The notes under the pieces: generated by a model
What the model was told of the DNA's origin: nothing
Database searches by the model: none
The model's input: only the letters and a program-made list of their open reading frames with translations
Part shown: positions 35,118 to 45,695 of the stretch, one piece after another
Numbering within the stretch: the stretch's first letter is position 1
How the letters are laid out: each line of letters opens with the position of its first letter
Made by a program: the position numbers and the translations under genes
Origin: Macrotis lagotis
Taxonomy: Eukaryota > Chordata > Mammalia > Peramelemorphia > Peramelidae
Assembly: GCF_037893015.1 (NCBI RefSeq)
Contig: NC_133658.1
Location: forward strand, 282,713,869-282,777,868
Length of the DNA: 64,000 nucleotides
Direction: 5' to 3'

Positions 35118-36112
35118 AGTTATTTTCTTCAGAGAGCTTTTTTATCTCCTTTTCTAGCTGGCCATTTCTGCTTTTTAAGGCATTCTTCTCCTCATAAGCT
35201 TTTTGTTTTGCTTTTTCCATTTGACCCAAACTGGTTTTTAACATATTATTTTCTTCAGTATTTTATTTCTTTCACCAAGCTACTGATTTGATTTTCATGA
35301 TTTTTCTGCAACACTCTCATTTCTCCTTCCAATTTTTCCTCCACCTCCCTTGATTGCTTTTCAAAGTCTTTTTTGAGCTCATCCATAGTCTGAGCCCATT
35401 TTCTATTTCTCTTAGAGGTTTTGGATGTGGAAGCTTTGATTTTGTTATCATCTGAGTATGTGTTTTGATCTTCCCTAGGACAAAAGTAATTTTCTATGGT
35501 CAGATTCTTCTTTATCTGTTGTTTACTCATTTTTTTAGCCCAAGAATAATTTACAGTTCTTCCAAGACTTTGCATTTTGGTGGGAGGACACCCTACTGCA
35601 TTCCTCCTAGGTCTTATGCTCTTTTGCTTGTGCTTTGATATGTAGATGACCACAGGCACTCCCCTCTGCCTTAGAGCTGTGAGGAGGGTCCCTGCTATCT
35701 TAGTATGGAAGGCCGAACTGCAAGCTGGATCTGAATGTGGGTAAACAGCAAAGTCCTTCCCCAGGGAGTGCAGAGAGATTTCTGCAGTCTCCTCTGACCG
35801 CCTTACCATTAGTGGGTTGTGCTCTGTAGGGGCAGGCTGGTTTCTCCCAATTCTCACTGCAGGTTCTGTGGCTGGTGCTCATCACTCCACACTCATTCTG
35901 GTGTTGCAGAGTTCTCTCACTGCCCCTTCAAGCTTTTCCCAGTGAAACCTGGGCTGGGCTGGGCCGGGGTTGCACTGTGACTGGAGCTTTTTTCCAATTC
36001 CAGGTCCTGATGAAACACACCTTTCCCAAGGAGCTTCTAAGTTGTCTTGGACTGGGAAAATGTATCACTTAGTCTTTCCGTGGGTTCTACCCCTCTAAAT
36101 TTTGGCTAGAGT

Positions 36113-36200
36113 GATAATTTTTTTAAGGTTTTTACAAGGCAAATGGGGTTAAGTGGCTTGCCCAAGGCCACACAGGCTTGCCCAAGGCCACACCTAGAGT
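36113..36200 (-). mobile_element. WSINE1-type SINE tail fragment with a local duplication
   Basis: Only the 3' half is present (TTTTTAAGGTTTTTACAAGG to GGCCACACAG). The segment GGCTTGCCCAAGGCCACAC is then repeated once. It sits in the 5'UTR of the HAL1-like element, which resumes at about 36195. Confidence 0.85.
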
Positions 36201-36600
36201 CATAATTTGATGGTTTTTGGATTTTTTTGCGGAAGGAGTTCCCAGGAAATGTTGCCTTCATGACCCCATGTTGGCTCCACCCTCTCTCTTAAGAATTTTA
36301 GAACAGATTGTGCAGTATTGGAGACACTGGCACAGCACTGCCCATCATGGCATGCCCTCAATAGATAGGGTATTGCACTCTATGAGGAAGGCAGAATTAA
36401 AGGATCTCAAAGGAAATGTAAGACACAAGTTTAGAGTAAACACCCCAGGTGTTCACATGAGCTATTTGTGCTCAACCTGTGATAGAACATTCCAAGTTCA
36501 TATTGATCTGATTAGCCACAATTGGATGCATTGTAATTTGTCTCAAATATAATGATGCTATTTTTGTCTTGATAATGAAGGACAAGAACCAACCAATTTA

Positions 36601-37344
36601 TGTATATTATTTTGTGTATTTAAAATCTTATTCTTTCAGGTATCCATGGCAGCTGAGGTTGTCTGATCTCTTTCTTATCTTGAAAGTTTTGAGTGGACCA
36701 TTTTTGAGTAGACCATTGGGTAGTCACCAATGGTCAGATGCATTAAATTCAACATCAGCAAAATAAGACTCTCTCAACCCTCTTCTTCCTTCCTTTTCCA
36801 TTCCACACACACACACACCAGGCCATCTGGCCATCAAGGAGAAGTCAACAAGTCTAAATTGGAAAGCAAAGCAGATCAAAACTCCCCTGGGGATCAGTAA
36901 TAGAATGAGGCCCACAAGTAACCCCTGCATTTCTAGCCTAGGTGAGATAGGAGAGAGCTAGTCTTAAAAACTATAAATGTAGTGACACTGTCTCTCACAT
37001 ATAGTGTGAGGTTTTCGTTGTGTGACTCTAAGGGAATCTAAGATTCATCTTCACCTTCTTCTTCCCTGATGCTTTTTCAAAAGAGACTTAAATTTTTGCC
37101 ATGAGGAGAAACAGGAGGTTAGGGTCAATTACTGGCCACACTGTTCTCCTAAGAGAGAATACTGGGATAAAATGAAATCTCTCTACTTTCTTGTTAGTCT
37201 AGGGGATGTGGTTTTTAGGTTCAAGCTAAACTTCTGATTGTTGTTCATTAACAAGGAGGGGAAAGAGGATCTCAAGCTTTATATACAAAATTTGATGTCC
37301 TTTCCCACCAAATACCAGTTCTACACTAAAAACATATATAGTAA
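36601..37344. other. unassigned intergenic sequence
   Basis: No exon or clear repeat is seen apart from a short (CA)n at 36805-36818. Confidence 0.35.
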
Positions 37345-37595
37345 ATAGCAAGGACAGATAGATGGAAAAGTGGATAGTGGACTGGACCTCAAGTCAGGAA
37401 GACCTGAGTTCAAATCCAGCATCAGACATTTACTGGCTGTGTGTGACCCTGGGCAAGTTACTTAACCCTGTTTGCCTCAATTCCTCATCTGCAAAATGAG
37501 CTGGAAAAAAATATAGTAAATCACTTCAGTGTCTTTGCCAGGAAAACCCCAAATGGGATTTCAAAGAATCAGAAATGATTGAACAAACAACAAAG
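37345..37595 (+). mobile_element. tRNA-derived SINE with BovB-like tail
   Basis: A tRNA-like head (ACAGATAGATGGAAAAGTGG, GAAGACCTGAGTTCAAATCC) is followed by CTCATCTGCAAAATGAGCTGG, CCAGGAAAACCCCAAATGGG and an end reading TCAAAGAATCAGAAATGATTG. The end matches the 3' terminus of the BovB copy near 23660. Confidence 0.8.
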
Positions 37596-37862
37596 AAATT
37601 TATTTATTAAGTCAGTAGCAAAAAAGAAATCAGGGAAAATATATCCAGGAAAATATGAACTGGACAATATGAAATGAAGGAGCTATTCCATTGGGAGTGA
37701 GATAATTCAACCAAGAGAGTCCCAATTTCAACCAAGAAGAAACTCCCTAAAGTCTAGTGTAGCCAGCTGGAGATGGGGACATAATGCATCCTTCCAGCTT
37801 ATCTACTAATAGCTTCTTCTCATAGTCTTATTTTCCCTTCAGCAACCTCTAATGGGGTTGGC

Positions 37863-37866
<4 letters not shown>

Positions 37867-37899
<33 letters not shown>
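37867..37899. repeat. (TC)n microsatellite
   Basis: A perfect TC dinucleotide run of about 16 units. Confidence 0.95.
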
Positions 37900-37901
<2 letters not shown>

Positions 37902-37984
37902 TAAAAACCAGAAGCTCCTAAGCAAACAAACAAATAAGTAAACAAATGTAAGGATGAATGAATGGATGGATAGATAGATTGATC

Positions 37985-38055
37985 AATCATAGATAAAACA
38001 TTATTTTGAGAAGGGGTCCATGGGCTTCAACAAATTGGTTAAAAAACCCCTGCTA
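37985..38055. mobile_element. end of a hAT-type MITE
   Basis: It carries GAGAAGGGGTCCATGGGCTTC and the terminal AAAAAACCCCTGCTATAG, the same terminal style as the remnants at 9600 and 12490. Confidence 0.5.
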
Positions 38056-38212
38056 TAGAAGTCTATCTAGCTCTTACTCAAACCTTTTGACTATCATTTT
38101 ATATACAAATCCAAAAGGCTTAATTTTGGCTTTCCAGTCTGCTCTAAGTATATAGACTTTAAGGCCCCATATTATTTATATTATGTCTTGTTTCTCGCAA
38201 CTAGCTTGGAAG

Positions 38213-38220
38213 GTATGTGC

Positions 38221-38273
<53 letters not shown>

Positions 38274-38400
38274 CCCCATTTTACAGATGAGGGAGTCTGA
38301 GATTGAGAGGGGTGAAATGATCTGCCTATGGTCACAGAGCTAGTAAGCATTTGAGACAGGATTTCCATTTAGATCTTCCTATCAAATTAAAATGGAGAAG
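38213..38400 (-). mobile_element. MIR-type SINE with an internal (TTA)n run
   Basis: A perfect (TTA)n of about 18 units spans 38219-38274. It is followed by CCCCATTTTACAGATGAGGG and GTCACAGAGCTAGTAAGC, the reverse of a MIR-type CORE-SINE. The microsatellite probably grew from the SINE's own TTATTATT segment. Confidence 0.8.
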
Positions 38401-38638
38401 TGGATCTGCTAAACACCCTTACACCAAAAGCTAATAGTGTGATAGCTGTGTAAATTCAGGCCAAGATTCTAACTTCATCAGTTTTCTCAGCTGCCCAGCA
38501 AGATGTTTAAGTCAAATGCTTACCAAAATCCTTTTAAACTTTAAAATGGTGTGATTTAATAATTAGATTTGACCCAGGACTTCCTTTCCAGAGGGTGCCA
38601 GCACAGCTGCCAAGGTGGATAGATTTAGTATCATGAAA
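38401..38638. other. unassigned intergenic sequence
   Basis: No gene or clear repeat is seen between the MIR at 38213 and the SINE tail at 38639. Confidence 0.3.
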
Positions 38639-38699
38639 TTTTTTTTTAGGTTTTTGCAAGGCAAATGGGGTTAAGTGGCTTGCCCAAGGCCACACAGGA
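38639..38699 (-). mobile_element. WSINE1-type SINE tail fragment
   Basis: Only the 3' third is present: poly-T, GCAAGGCAAATGGGGTTAAG and GGCCACACAGG. The 5' truncation is typical of retroposition. Confidence 0.9.
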
Positions 38700-39257
38700 A
38701 ATCTTCTAACATGCTGCCAATTTCCTGGAAATAAACAGTTCTCTTAGAAAGATGGACATCCAGGATGGTAATAAATGCCAGAAGAATTTTAAAAGCAGTT
38801 TAGACTCACCTTCCACTCCCTTGGCAAGTGTTGGCAAGCCTGCTAGGGGAGGTGCAACCTCCCCAGCCCATCATTGGCACAACCTACCACAGACTTTTGC
38901 CTTAGTCACTTCCAGAACTGTTGGAAATAGAGAAAGACAGGAACAGGTTGAAAATGAGCATATGGTTTCATTCATGCTAAAGGGAAGAGGAGAGGAAAAG
39001 AGGGGTACAACTAAATCCAAAATTTGTTTACTTAGGTGGTCTACCATATCCTATTGTCTTGGAGCATACCAGCTAAGGTCGTGGTCAGGACTTGAATCCC
39101 TCCTCTCTGGCAGAATTATGGAATGCCAGAGCTGGAAGGACCCCAAAGGACATTTAGCTTACATGTTCTGAAAATTCTGGTAAAGGTTATATGAGAGAGG
39201 CAGTGGGATGTAGTAGACAGAAGGCAGACTTGAGTAAGAGCTGAATTGAAGTTCTAT
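38700..39257. other. unique sequence with an open frame of 139 codons
   Basis: A plus-strand frame from 38752 to 39171 is open but shows no domain I recognise. Its last part (CCAGAGCTGGAAGGACCCC) is a known old repeat phrase, so I do not call it a gene. Confidence 0.4.
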
Positions 39258-39408
39258 TTTTTTTAGGTTTTTGCAAGGCAAATGCGGTTAAGTGGCTTGC
39301 CCAAGGCCACACAGCTAGGTTATTATTAAGTGTCTGAGACCGGATTTGAACCCAGGTACTCCTGACTCCAGGGCCCGTGCTTTATCCATTGTGCCACCTA
39401 GCCACCCC
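39258..39408 (-). mobile_element. WSINE1-type SINE
   Basis: Full-length, flanked by GAAGTTCTAT / AAAGTTCTACTT. It is the first of four copies in 1.1 kb. Confidence 0.95.
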
Positions 39409-39540
39409 AAAGTTCTACTTTTGATACACATCAGCTATATGACCCTGATATGTCATGAAACCTCTGAGTGCCCCCAGAAAATTCCCTAAGACTGTAAATT
39501 AATAGAGCAAGCACAGATTTTCATTAAAGAAAGAGATTTT

Positions 39541-39692
39541 GGGGCGGCTAGGTGGTGTAGTGGATGAAGTGCTGGCCTTGGAGTCAGGAGTACCTGGGTT
39601 CAAATCCGGTCTCAGACACTTAATAATTACCTAGCTGTGTGGCCTTGGGCAAGCCACTTAACCCCATTTGCCTTGCAAAAACCTAAAAAAAA
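39541..39692 (+). mobile_element. WSINE1-type SINE
   Basis: Full-length, flanked by AAAGAGATTTT / AAAGAGATTTC. A short open frame over its 3' end and flank (39637-39918) is a by-product of the SINE sequence. Confidence 0.95.
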
Positions 39693-39908
39693 AAGAGATT
39701 TCCTTCCCTGGGAATTTCCAATGAAATCAGAGTTCTGGTCCTCAAAAAAAGAAGAGAAAGAAATACAGAAAGATGTTTATGAAATAATGCAATGTAGGGG
39801 TGGGAAACAGAACCCGAAAAATGGAGGACATTATAATTACAACTATATTCTCAAACACATCTGTGATCCCTTTTGGATGCTTCCCAAAGCACCAAAAGAA
39901 TCAATATT

Positions 39909-40058
39909 TTTTTTTTAGTTTTTGCAGGAGAATGGGGTTAAGTGACTTGTCCAAGGTTACACAGCTAGGTAATTATTAAATGTCTGAGGTCAAATTTGAA
40001 CTCAGGTCCTCCTGACTCCAGGGCTGGTGCTCTATCCACTGCGCCACCTAGCTGCCCC
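39909..40058 (-). mobile_element. WSINE1-type SINE
   Basis: Full-length and somewhat diverged (GTGACTTGTCCAAGGTTACA), flanked by GAATCAATA / GAATCAACA. Confidence 0.94.
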
Positions 40059-40169
40059 TGAATCAACATTTAGTAAGTGCTTGCTTTGTGACAGGTAGTG
40101 GGTAGAGAAAGAAAGGTATACAAATAAAAAGCAAAACCAGACTGTACCCTGAAGCAGCTTATATTCTGG

Positions 40170-40330
40170 TTTTTTTTTGGGGGGAGGGGGGTTGTAAGGC
40201 AAATGGAGTTAAGTGGCTTGCCCAAGGCCACACAGCTAGGTGATTATTAAGTGTCTGAGACCAGATTCAAACCCAGGTACTCCTGACTCCAGGGCCGGTG
40301 CTTTATCCACTAAGCCACCTAGCCGCCCCT
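40170..40330 (-). mobile_element. WSINE1-type SINE
   Basis: Full-length, flanked by AGCTTATATTCTGGT / AGCTTATATTCTAAT. The target duplication shows it entered the purine-rich sequence that continues to 43610. Confidence 0.95.
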
Positions 40331-41244
40331 AGAAGCTTATATTCTAATGAGGGAGATAACATTTGTTAATCAGGAGATATTATATAAATGCATAGTAAAG
40401 GGAAGACAGTATTAGTTGAGGTGGTATTTGAACTAAATCTTAAAGGAAGATTCAGAGGTTGGGGGGAAAAAAGTATTTGGAATGGTTTGGAAACTGGAGA
40501 GGGTGGGTCATGGATGAGGAATAGCCAGGAGAAGAAATTAGGAAGGAGGCAGGGTTTTGGAAGAAAATGAGTTGAGTTCTGGGCTAGTTGAATTGAAAAT
40601 GTTTACCAAGTTAGAAATATCTGATAAGCATTTTGAGATGTGAGAAGTGGGGTTAGCAGAGAGGTTAAGACTGGATAAGAAGATATGAGTCAATTTCATT
40701 ATTGAAACCATGAGAGCTGATGAGATCAATTAGTGAAATGGCATAGAAAAAAAAAGAGGGTCTAGAATGCAGACTTGCATGTATGGATATACATGTATGG
40801 ACATCAGGCATGATGTATGGACCAAGATCCAGCAAGGAAAGAGGGAGAGGTCAGATGGGCAGGAGGAGAACCAGGAGAGAGTGATATCACAGAGTTTCAA
40901 AGAGAAGAGGATGACTGACAGTGTAAAAGACAGTAAAGAGGTCATGAAGGATGAGAATTGAGAAAAGGCCATTAGACTGGGCAATTAAAACATCATTAGT
41001 AACTTTGGAGAGAGCAATTTTGGTTGAATAAGGAGCTTGGAAGCTAGGCACAGAGTTAAGAGAGTAAGAGGAAAAGAAGTATTTATTTTTGATGGCCCTC
41101 TCAAGAAATTTAGCCACACAATAAGAAAAGAGATATAAGGATGGAAACTAAACAAATTTTTGAGGATGGGAGAGAACTGGGTAAATTTGTAAACAGTAGG
41201 GAAATAGCCACGGCAGAAGATTAATGAGAAAGTAAGGATAATAG

Positions 41245-41412
41245 GGGTGGCTAGGTGGCACAGTGGATAGAGCACCGGCCCTGGAGTCAGGAGTACCTGA
41301 GTTGAAATCCGACCTCAGACACTTAATAACAATCACCTCGCTTGTGTGGCCTTGGGCAAGCCACTTAACCCTATTGCTTTACAAAAACCTAAAAAAAAGA
41401 AAAGAAAAAAGA
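41245..41412 (+). mobile_element. WSINE1-type SINE
   Basis: Flanked by AAGTAAGGATAATA / AAATAAGGATAATA. It carries a small local change (AATAACAATCACCTCGCTTG) in the middle. Confidence 0.95.
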
Positions 41413-41937
41413 AAATAAGGATAATAGAGAGATAAATCTGCTAGAAAAGAATGGAATAGAATGGAACATTTATGCATGTAGAAGAATTTATCTTGGCAAA
41501 GGGAAGGACAACTTCATGTGAAACAGAAGAATAAAGAGGCAAACAGCTAAGTGTTGTAAGATGATGAACGGGGAAAAGAAGAAGCTCTTTGAAAATAAAC
41601 TTGAGTTTTCCAGTGAAATATGTGGCAAGGTTCTTGGCTGAAATTGGGGGGAGGGGGATGGAAAGCTATACAAGTTTTGAGAAGTGGTGAAAAGGTTTGC
41701 AAAAGGTCCTGTGGTGAGATTGTACACTAATTAGTGATTATACATTTCTAATCCATCAAAGTTTGCCTTCGAGCAATGAGAGCCAAATTGAGATTATGTA
41801 ACATAAACATGTAGTAGATTCAGTACACTCTCATGATTTTCTTTAGCTTCATTCAGCTATACATATGTAGGAGTGAAGACAGCAGGTGTTAGGAGTAACT
41901 CAAGAGGCTAGGTTTGGCAAGACAAAAGAGCTTTTTT

Positions 41938-42595
41938 TTTCTTTAAAAATGTTATTTTATTTTATTTTTTCCCAGTTGCATGTGAAAAAAAATTTTTAAT
42001 ATTCGTTTTTTAAAACTTTGAGTTCCAAATTCTTTCCTTCTCTTCCTCCCCACCCCCTCCCTGAATTAAAAAAGTAAGCAATTCGATAAAGGTTATATAT
42101 GTGTAGTCAGGCAAGCATTTCCACAGTAATTACGTTGTAAAAGAAAATGTAGACCTTGCTTCCAAGAAACCTCCAGGAAAAATATAGAAAGTAAAAAAAA
42201 GTTTGTTTCAATCTGTATTCAGACCTCATCAGTTCTTTCTCTGGGGATGGATAGCATTTTTCATCATAAATTCTTCAGATTTATCTTGGGGCATTTTGTT
42301 GCTGAGTCATTGCATCCTAGATCATTCTGAAATGATCATCTTAAAATATTTCTGTTATACATTCTGTTATACATACAATATATTTCATTTTGCATCAATT
42401 TATATGTCTTTCCAGGTTTTTCTTAGAGTATCCTGTTCATCATTTCTTATAGCATAATAGCATTCCATCATAATTACAAACCACAACTTGTTCAATCATT
42501 CCCTGGTTGATGGGCATCCCCTCAATTTCCAATTCTTTGCCTTCAGAAAAGAGTTGCTGCAAATATTTTTGTACAAATATACCCTTTTCCTACAA
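41938..42595 (-). mobile_element. old L1 3' end
   Basis: The reverse of an older L1 3' end: T-rich tail, CCCAGTTGCATGTGAAAAAA, CATCAGTTCTTTCTCTGGGG, then ORF2-tail remnants (TTCAATCATTCCCTGGTTGA, CCCCTCAATTTCCAATTCTT). Confidence 0.8.
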
Positions 42596-42599
42596 AAGA

Positions 42600-42785
42600 A
42601 CTTTGATAGGATAAAAGAGGGAAGGTCTCAAGACAGTTTTACATGCACAATATTCACTAGACTGCCACTGAGAGGAGTGAGGAGAAGGGAGGATGAAAGA
42701 AAATTGTGTAACTTATAAATATGTAATAAATGTTGAAATACTTTCATAACACATAATTGGAAAAATAAAATATCAAACAAAAAAT
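42600..42785 (+). mobile_element. old L1 3' end in the opposite orientation
   Basis: It contains TTTTACATGCACAATATTCA, a GTGAGGAGAAGGGAGGATGA tract and a GGAAAAATAAAATATC tail. It meets the minus-strand L1 piece tail-out, so the two are separate insertions rather than one inverted copy. Confidence 0.65.
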
Positions 42786-43610
42786 AGAAAATTAAATAAA
42801 AAGTTTGAGGTTAAAAAAAAGAAAGTTTAGAATTTAACTGGTTTGCCATTGGGTCAGGATGAAAAGGGAAGAGAGTGCAGCCAGTACAGGAATAGAACTG
42901 GGAAGGAACTAAGGGGTAGAGGAACTAGAGGTCACAGTAGAGAAGAACAGGGTTTGGAATTGCAAGGTAGAAGAAGAGGTGACAACAGATTTTGTTCAAA
43001 TAAAGGAATTTCAGAGTTCATGAACATGGATATGAAACATTTGTAGTTGATGACAAGATTAAAGATATGACTATCTTTGTGTAGTCATGATGGATGGAAA
43101 AATTGGTCATGGGAAATGACTAAGTTAGGGAAATTGAAAGTTATCATGTTTGGGGGAGTATCGTAAGTAAGTTGAAATCCCCTAGTATAAGGGCAGAGAA
43201 AAAGAATATGAGCCAGGTTTACTGAAGGACTGAACTCACTGAAGAAGGAAGAATATTGCCTTATGGGTCTATAGACAACAGCTACCAGAATTTTAACTAG
43301 ATGATAAATCTATATTAAAGGAAGAGAAGTTACTGAGTGATAGTGTAAAGAGAGAGCCTGGAAATGGTAAAGGGAATGAGCCATAACCCAGGATCCCTAT
43401 CAGGACCAGTGAATGGAGAGGGGTATTGCATCTGTGAATGGCTAGAAATGGGATGGATGGAAGAGAGGGATGGAGACTTCCCCAGGTGGTAGTACGAAGG
43501 CAAGTCCTATGAAACTGTAAGAGATTGAAAGGGACGCCTGGAGTGTGCTGGAATGGCACAGGTAAAGAAAATCTTTCAATTCCTTGATTATTTTCCCTTT
43601 TTCTGTTCAT

Positions 43611-43930
43611 ATTCAGAGTTCCTTATTTGCTCACACCTGCCCTTTACTTTACTATTGCCTTTTGTGTGATATTTATCTTTAATTCCTAGGAGCCAGTGAT
43701 ATTCTAAGTATTTTCTACATTAAAAATACTGCATGTTTGTATGGAAAAGACTGGTTTAATTTTTTTTTTATTTTGACCTTTGTTTTCAAGGGAAGTTTGA
43801 CAGTTTAAGAGCTCTGTAACTTCTGAAAACAATCCAGATTATTATCCTCCTGGCAAAGCCAGATATAATCTATTCATATATCTATATTTATTTATCTCTA
43901 CATATCTTTCTCAGTATAGGTAGATATACT

Positions 43931-43980
<50 letters not shown>

Positions 43981-44050
43981 CATATAAACAGACACACAGA
44001 GACAACCTCTGTAGGTATTCTGAGACTAAATTTGAATGTGATAAGATAAA
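43611..44050. other. unassigned sequence with a (TA)n microsatellite
   Basis: A TA/CATA run covers about 43929-43985. No gene is seen. Confidence 0.6.
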
Positions 44051-44054
44051 GTAA

Positions 44055-45275
44055 ACAGAGGACAGCTGGTTGGTTGGTTTTTGTCCTTCATTATCAAAGT
44101 AGACCAAAATGACAAATAACAGTGTGTCTATGTGTGGCTGATCAGACCAATACAAGCTTGAACTGCTCTACCACAGGTTGGGTGCAAATAGTCCATGTGA
44201 ACACCTGAAGTGGGTACTCTAAACTTACGAGTGTCACATTTCCTTGAGCTGCTTCCATTCGGCCTTCCTCACAGAGTGCAACCCCCTCACTGATGAGGGC
44301 AAGCCATGCTGGGTGATCCTGTGCCAGTGTCTCCCAAGCTGTACAATTAATTCTAAAGTTCTTCAATGAAATCTTCAGGATATCTCGGTATCACTTCTTT
44401 TGACCCTCTTGTGAGTGCTTGCTCTGTATGAGTTTTCCATAAAAATAGCTTTTTTGACAGGTGTTCATCTGGCATTCTAACAATGTGTCCAGCCCATTGT
44501 AATTACACTCTGTACTGGAATGCTAGGCAGTTTAGCTCGAGAAAGGACCTCAGTGTCTGGTATCTTCTCCTGCCAGGTGATCTTCAGAATCAGTTTAAAT
44601 GGAAGCAATTCTGTTTCCTGACATGGCGCTGGTAGACTATTCAGGTTTCACAGGCATATAGCAATGAGGTCAACACAATGGCTCTGTAAACCTTCAGTTT
44701 GTTAGTCAATCTAATACCTCTTCTCTCCCATACTTTCTTTCGGAGCCTTTCAAAATCTGAGCTAGCTCTGGCAATTCTTGTGTCAATCTCATTATCAATA
44801 TGTTCCTCCCTAGAAAGAATACTGTCAATATAAGTGAATTTATATACAGTACTCAAAACTTCTCCATGGGCTGTAATGGATGGTTCCACATTTAGATGGA
44901 GCGCCTGTGTTTTCTTGGTGTTAATTGTTAGAACAAAATTAGCACAAGCAGCAGAGAATTGATCTATACTTTGTTGCATCTCAGCTTCAGAGGCTGCATT
45001 GAATGCACCATCATCTGCAAACAGAAGATCATTCTCTCTACTTTGGTCTTGATTTGCAGCCTTTTCAAGTTGAAGAATTTGCAAACAGTGCAAATGACCT
45101 TGAGGCCATGTTCATCCTTGATGAAGACCTTTGATAACATGCCTGAAAACATCATGCCAAAAATCATGGAAGCAAGGATGCATCCTTGCTTCACTCCATT
45201 GGTGATTGGAAAATCTTTAGAGCATAGTCTACTATCTGGAACCCAGGTATGCATGCCATCATGGAACTAATGTAC
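44055..45275 (-). mobile_element. RTE-like LINE (same family as 25527-36600), 3' half
   Basis: On the minus strand the pieces run: FPITNGVKQGCILASMIFGM (reverse-transcriptase motif B region, 45215-45150), LLFADDGAFNAASEAEMQQS (motif C with the FADD box, about 45025-44965), RRGIRLTNKLKVYRAIVLTS with LLYACET (thumb, to 44641), and ETLAQDHPAWLALISEGVAL (about 44335-44275). The 3' end TGATAATGAAGGACAAAAAC is at 44080, matching the other copy at 36575. It is 5'-truncated, with several frame breaks. The C-terminal finger region is poorly preserved here. Confidence 0.85.
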
Positions 45276-45294
45276 AATACTGATGAATTTCTCC

Positions 45295-45695
45295 AGGCAG
45301 TGGATAGGGTGTCAGGCATGGAGTCAGAAAGACCTGAGTTCAAATGTGACCTCAGATATTTGCTGACTGGGTGACTCCAGGCAAGTCACTTAATCCACTT
45401 TGCATGAGTTCCTCATTTGTAAAATGAGTTGAAAGAAAAGGCAAATCATTCCAGTATCTTTTTTTTTTTTTTTTTTTTAGGATTTTTCAAGGCAAATGGG
45501 GTTAAGTGGCTTGCCCAAGGCCACACAGCTAGGTAATTATTAAGTGTCTGAGGCCAGATTTGAACTCAGGTACTCCTGACTCCAGGGCTAGTGCTCTATC
45601 CACTGCACCACCTAGCTGCCCCACCAGTATCTCTTTCAAGAAAACCCCAAAAGGGTCATGAGAGTAGGACACAACTGAAACAACTAAACAACAGA
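45295..45695 (+). mobile_element. tRNA-derived SINE with BovB-like tail, split by a WSINE1-type SINE
   Basis: The head and middle (GAGTCAGAAAGACCTGAGTT, CTCATTTGTAAAATGAGTTG) lie before 45460. The tail (TTTCAAGAAAACCCCAAAAG, GAGAGTAGGACACAACTGAA) lies after 45622. The phrase CCAGTATCT occurs on both sides of the inserted SINE as its target duplication. Confidence 0.85.
45461..45621 (-). mobile_element. WSINE1-type SINE nested in another SINE
   Basis: Full-length with a long T run at its tail end. It is inserted in the middle of the BovB-tailed SINE, so it is the younger of the two. Confidence 0.95.

Larger units (their letters stand above)
27214..36283 (-). mobile_element. HAL1-like element, family A, carrying three nested insertions
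   Basis: Its own sequence lies at 35118-36283 (5'UTR, ORF1 start), 32792-32873, 29450-29610 (ORF1 middle) and 27214-28472 (ORF1 C-terminal part, 3'UTR). It totals about 2.65 kb and aligns in order with the copy at 19638-22423. The ORF1 start reads MSKQQIKKNLTIENYF, then KRNRKWAQTMDELKKDFEKQ. The 5' end GGGGTGGAGCCAACATG on the minus strand is at about 36280. There is no ORF2. ORF1 is broken by the insertions and by smaller changes. Confidence 0.82.
25527..36600 (+). mobile_element. RTE-like LINE with C-terminal C2H2 finger, split by a 9-kb nest
   Basis: Reverse-transcriptase pieces in order: EVLKAIRLLSCSKATGADSI and PAELCK (25600-25680), PQEFKDASIVHFYKGKGK (25755-25810), RKGQGTVNVVFVAPQLQEKC and SFVDLNKALDT (25925-26050, the motif A region), TTKLKVYRAIVLTSLLYSCE (26860-26925, thumb). 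The copy stops at 27213 and resumes at 36301. There it encodes YLCSTCDRTFQVHIDLISHN and WMH, a C2H2 finger, then ends TGATAATGAAGGACAAGAAC. The repeat CTCTCTTAAGAACTTTA (27197) / CTCTCTTAAGAATTTTA (36284) shows both parts are one element. The endonuclease part is absent and the frame is broken many times. I cannot give a firm clade name. Confidence 0.8.
40335..43610 (+). repeat. purine-rich, non-coding ancient repeat of unnamed family (interrupted)
   Basis: The parts 40335-41240, 41413-41935 and 42790-43610 share a strongly A+G-rich plus strand. They have phrases I associate with a long, old mammalian interspersed repeat: GTCATGAAGGATGAGAATTG, AACTTTGGAGAGAGCAATTT, CCCCTAGTATAAGGGCAGAG. I cannot name the family and see no conserved protein. 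It is interrupted by a SINE at 41245 and by L1 pieces at 41938-42785. Borders are by composition only. Confidence 0.35.

Noticed and set aside
36217-36552. Open frame with a C2H2 finger as a host zinc-finger gene
   Set aside because: The sequence is the C-terminus of a LINE: a matching target repeat joins it to the reverse-transcriptase part at 27213, and its 3' end recurs at 44080.
39637-39918. A 93-codon plus-strand frame
   Set aside because: It starts within a SINE and has no similarity outside it.
41938-42785. A single L1 inverted by twin priming
   Set aside because: Both halves carry their own 3' tails, so two separate insertions explain it better.
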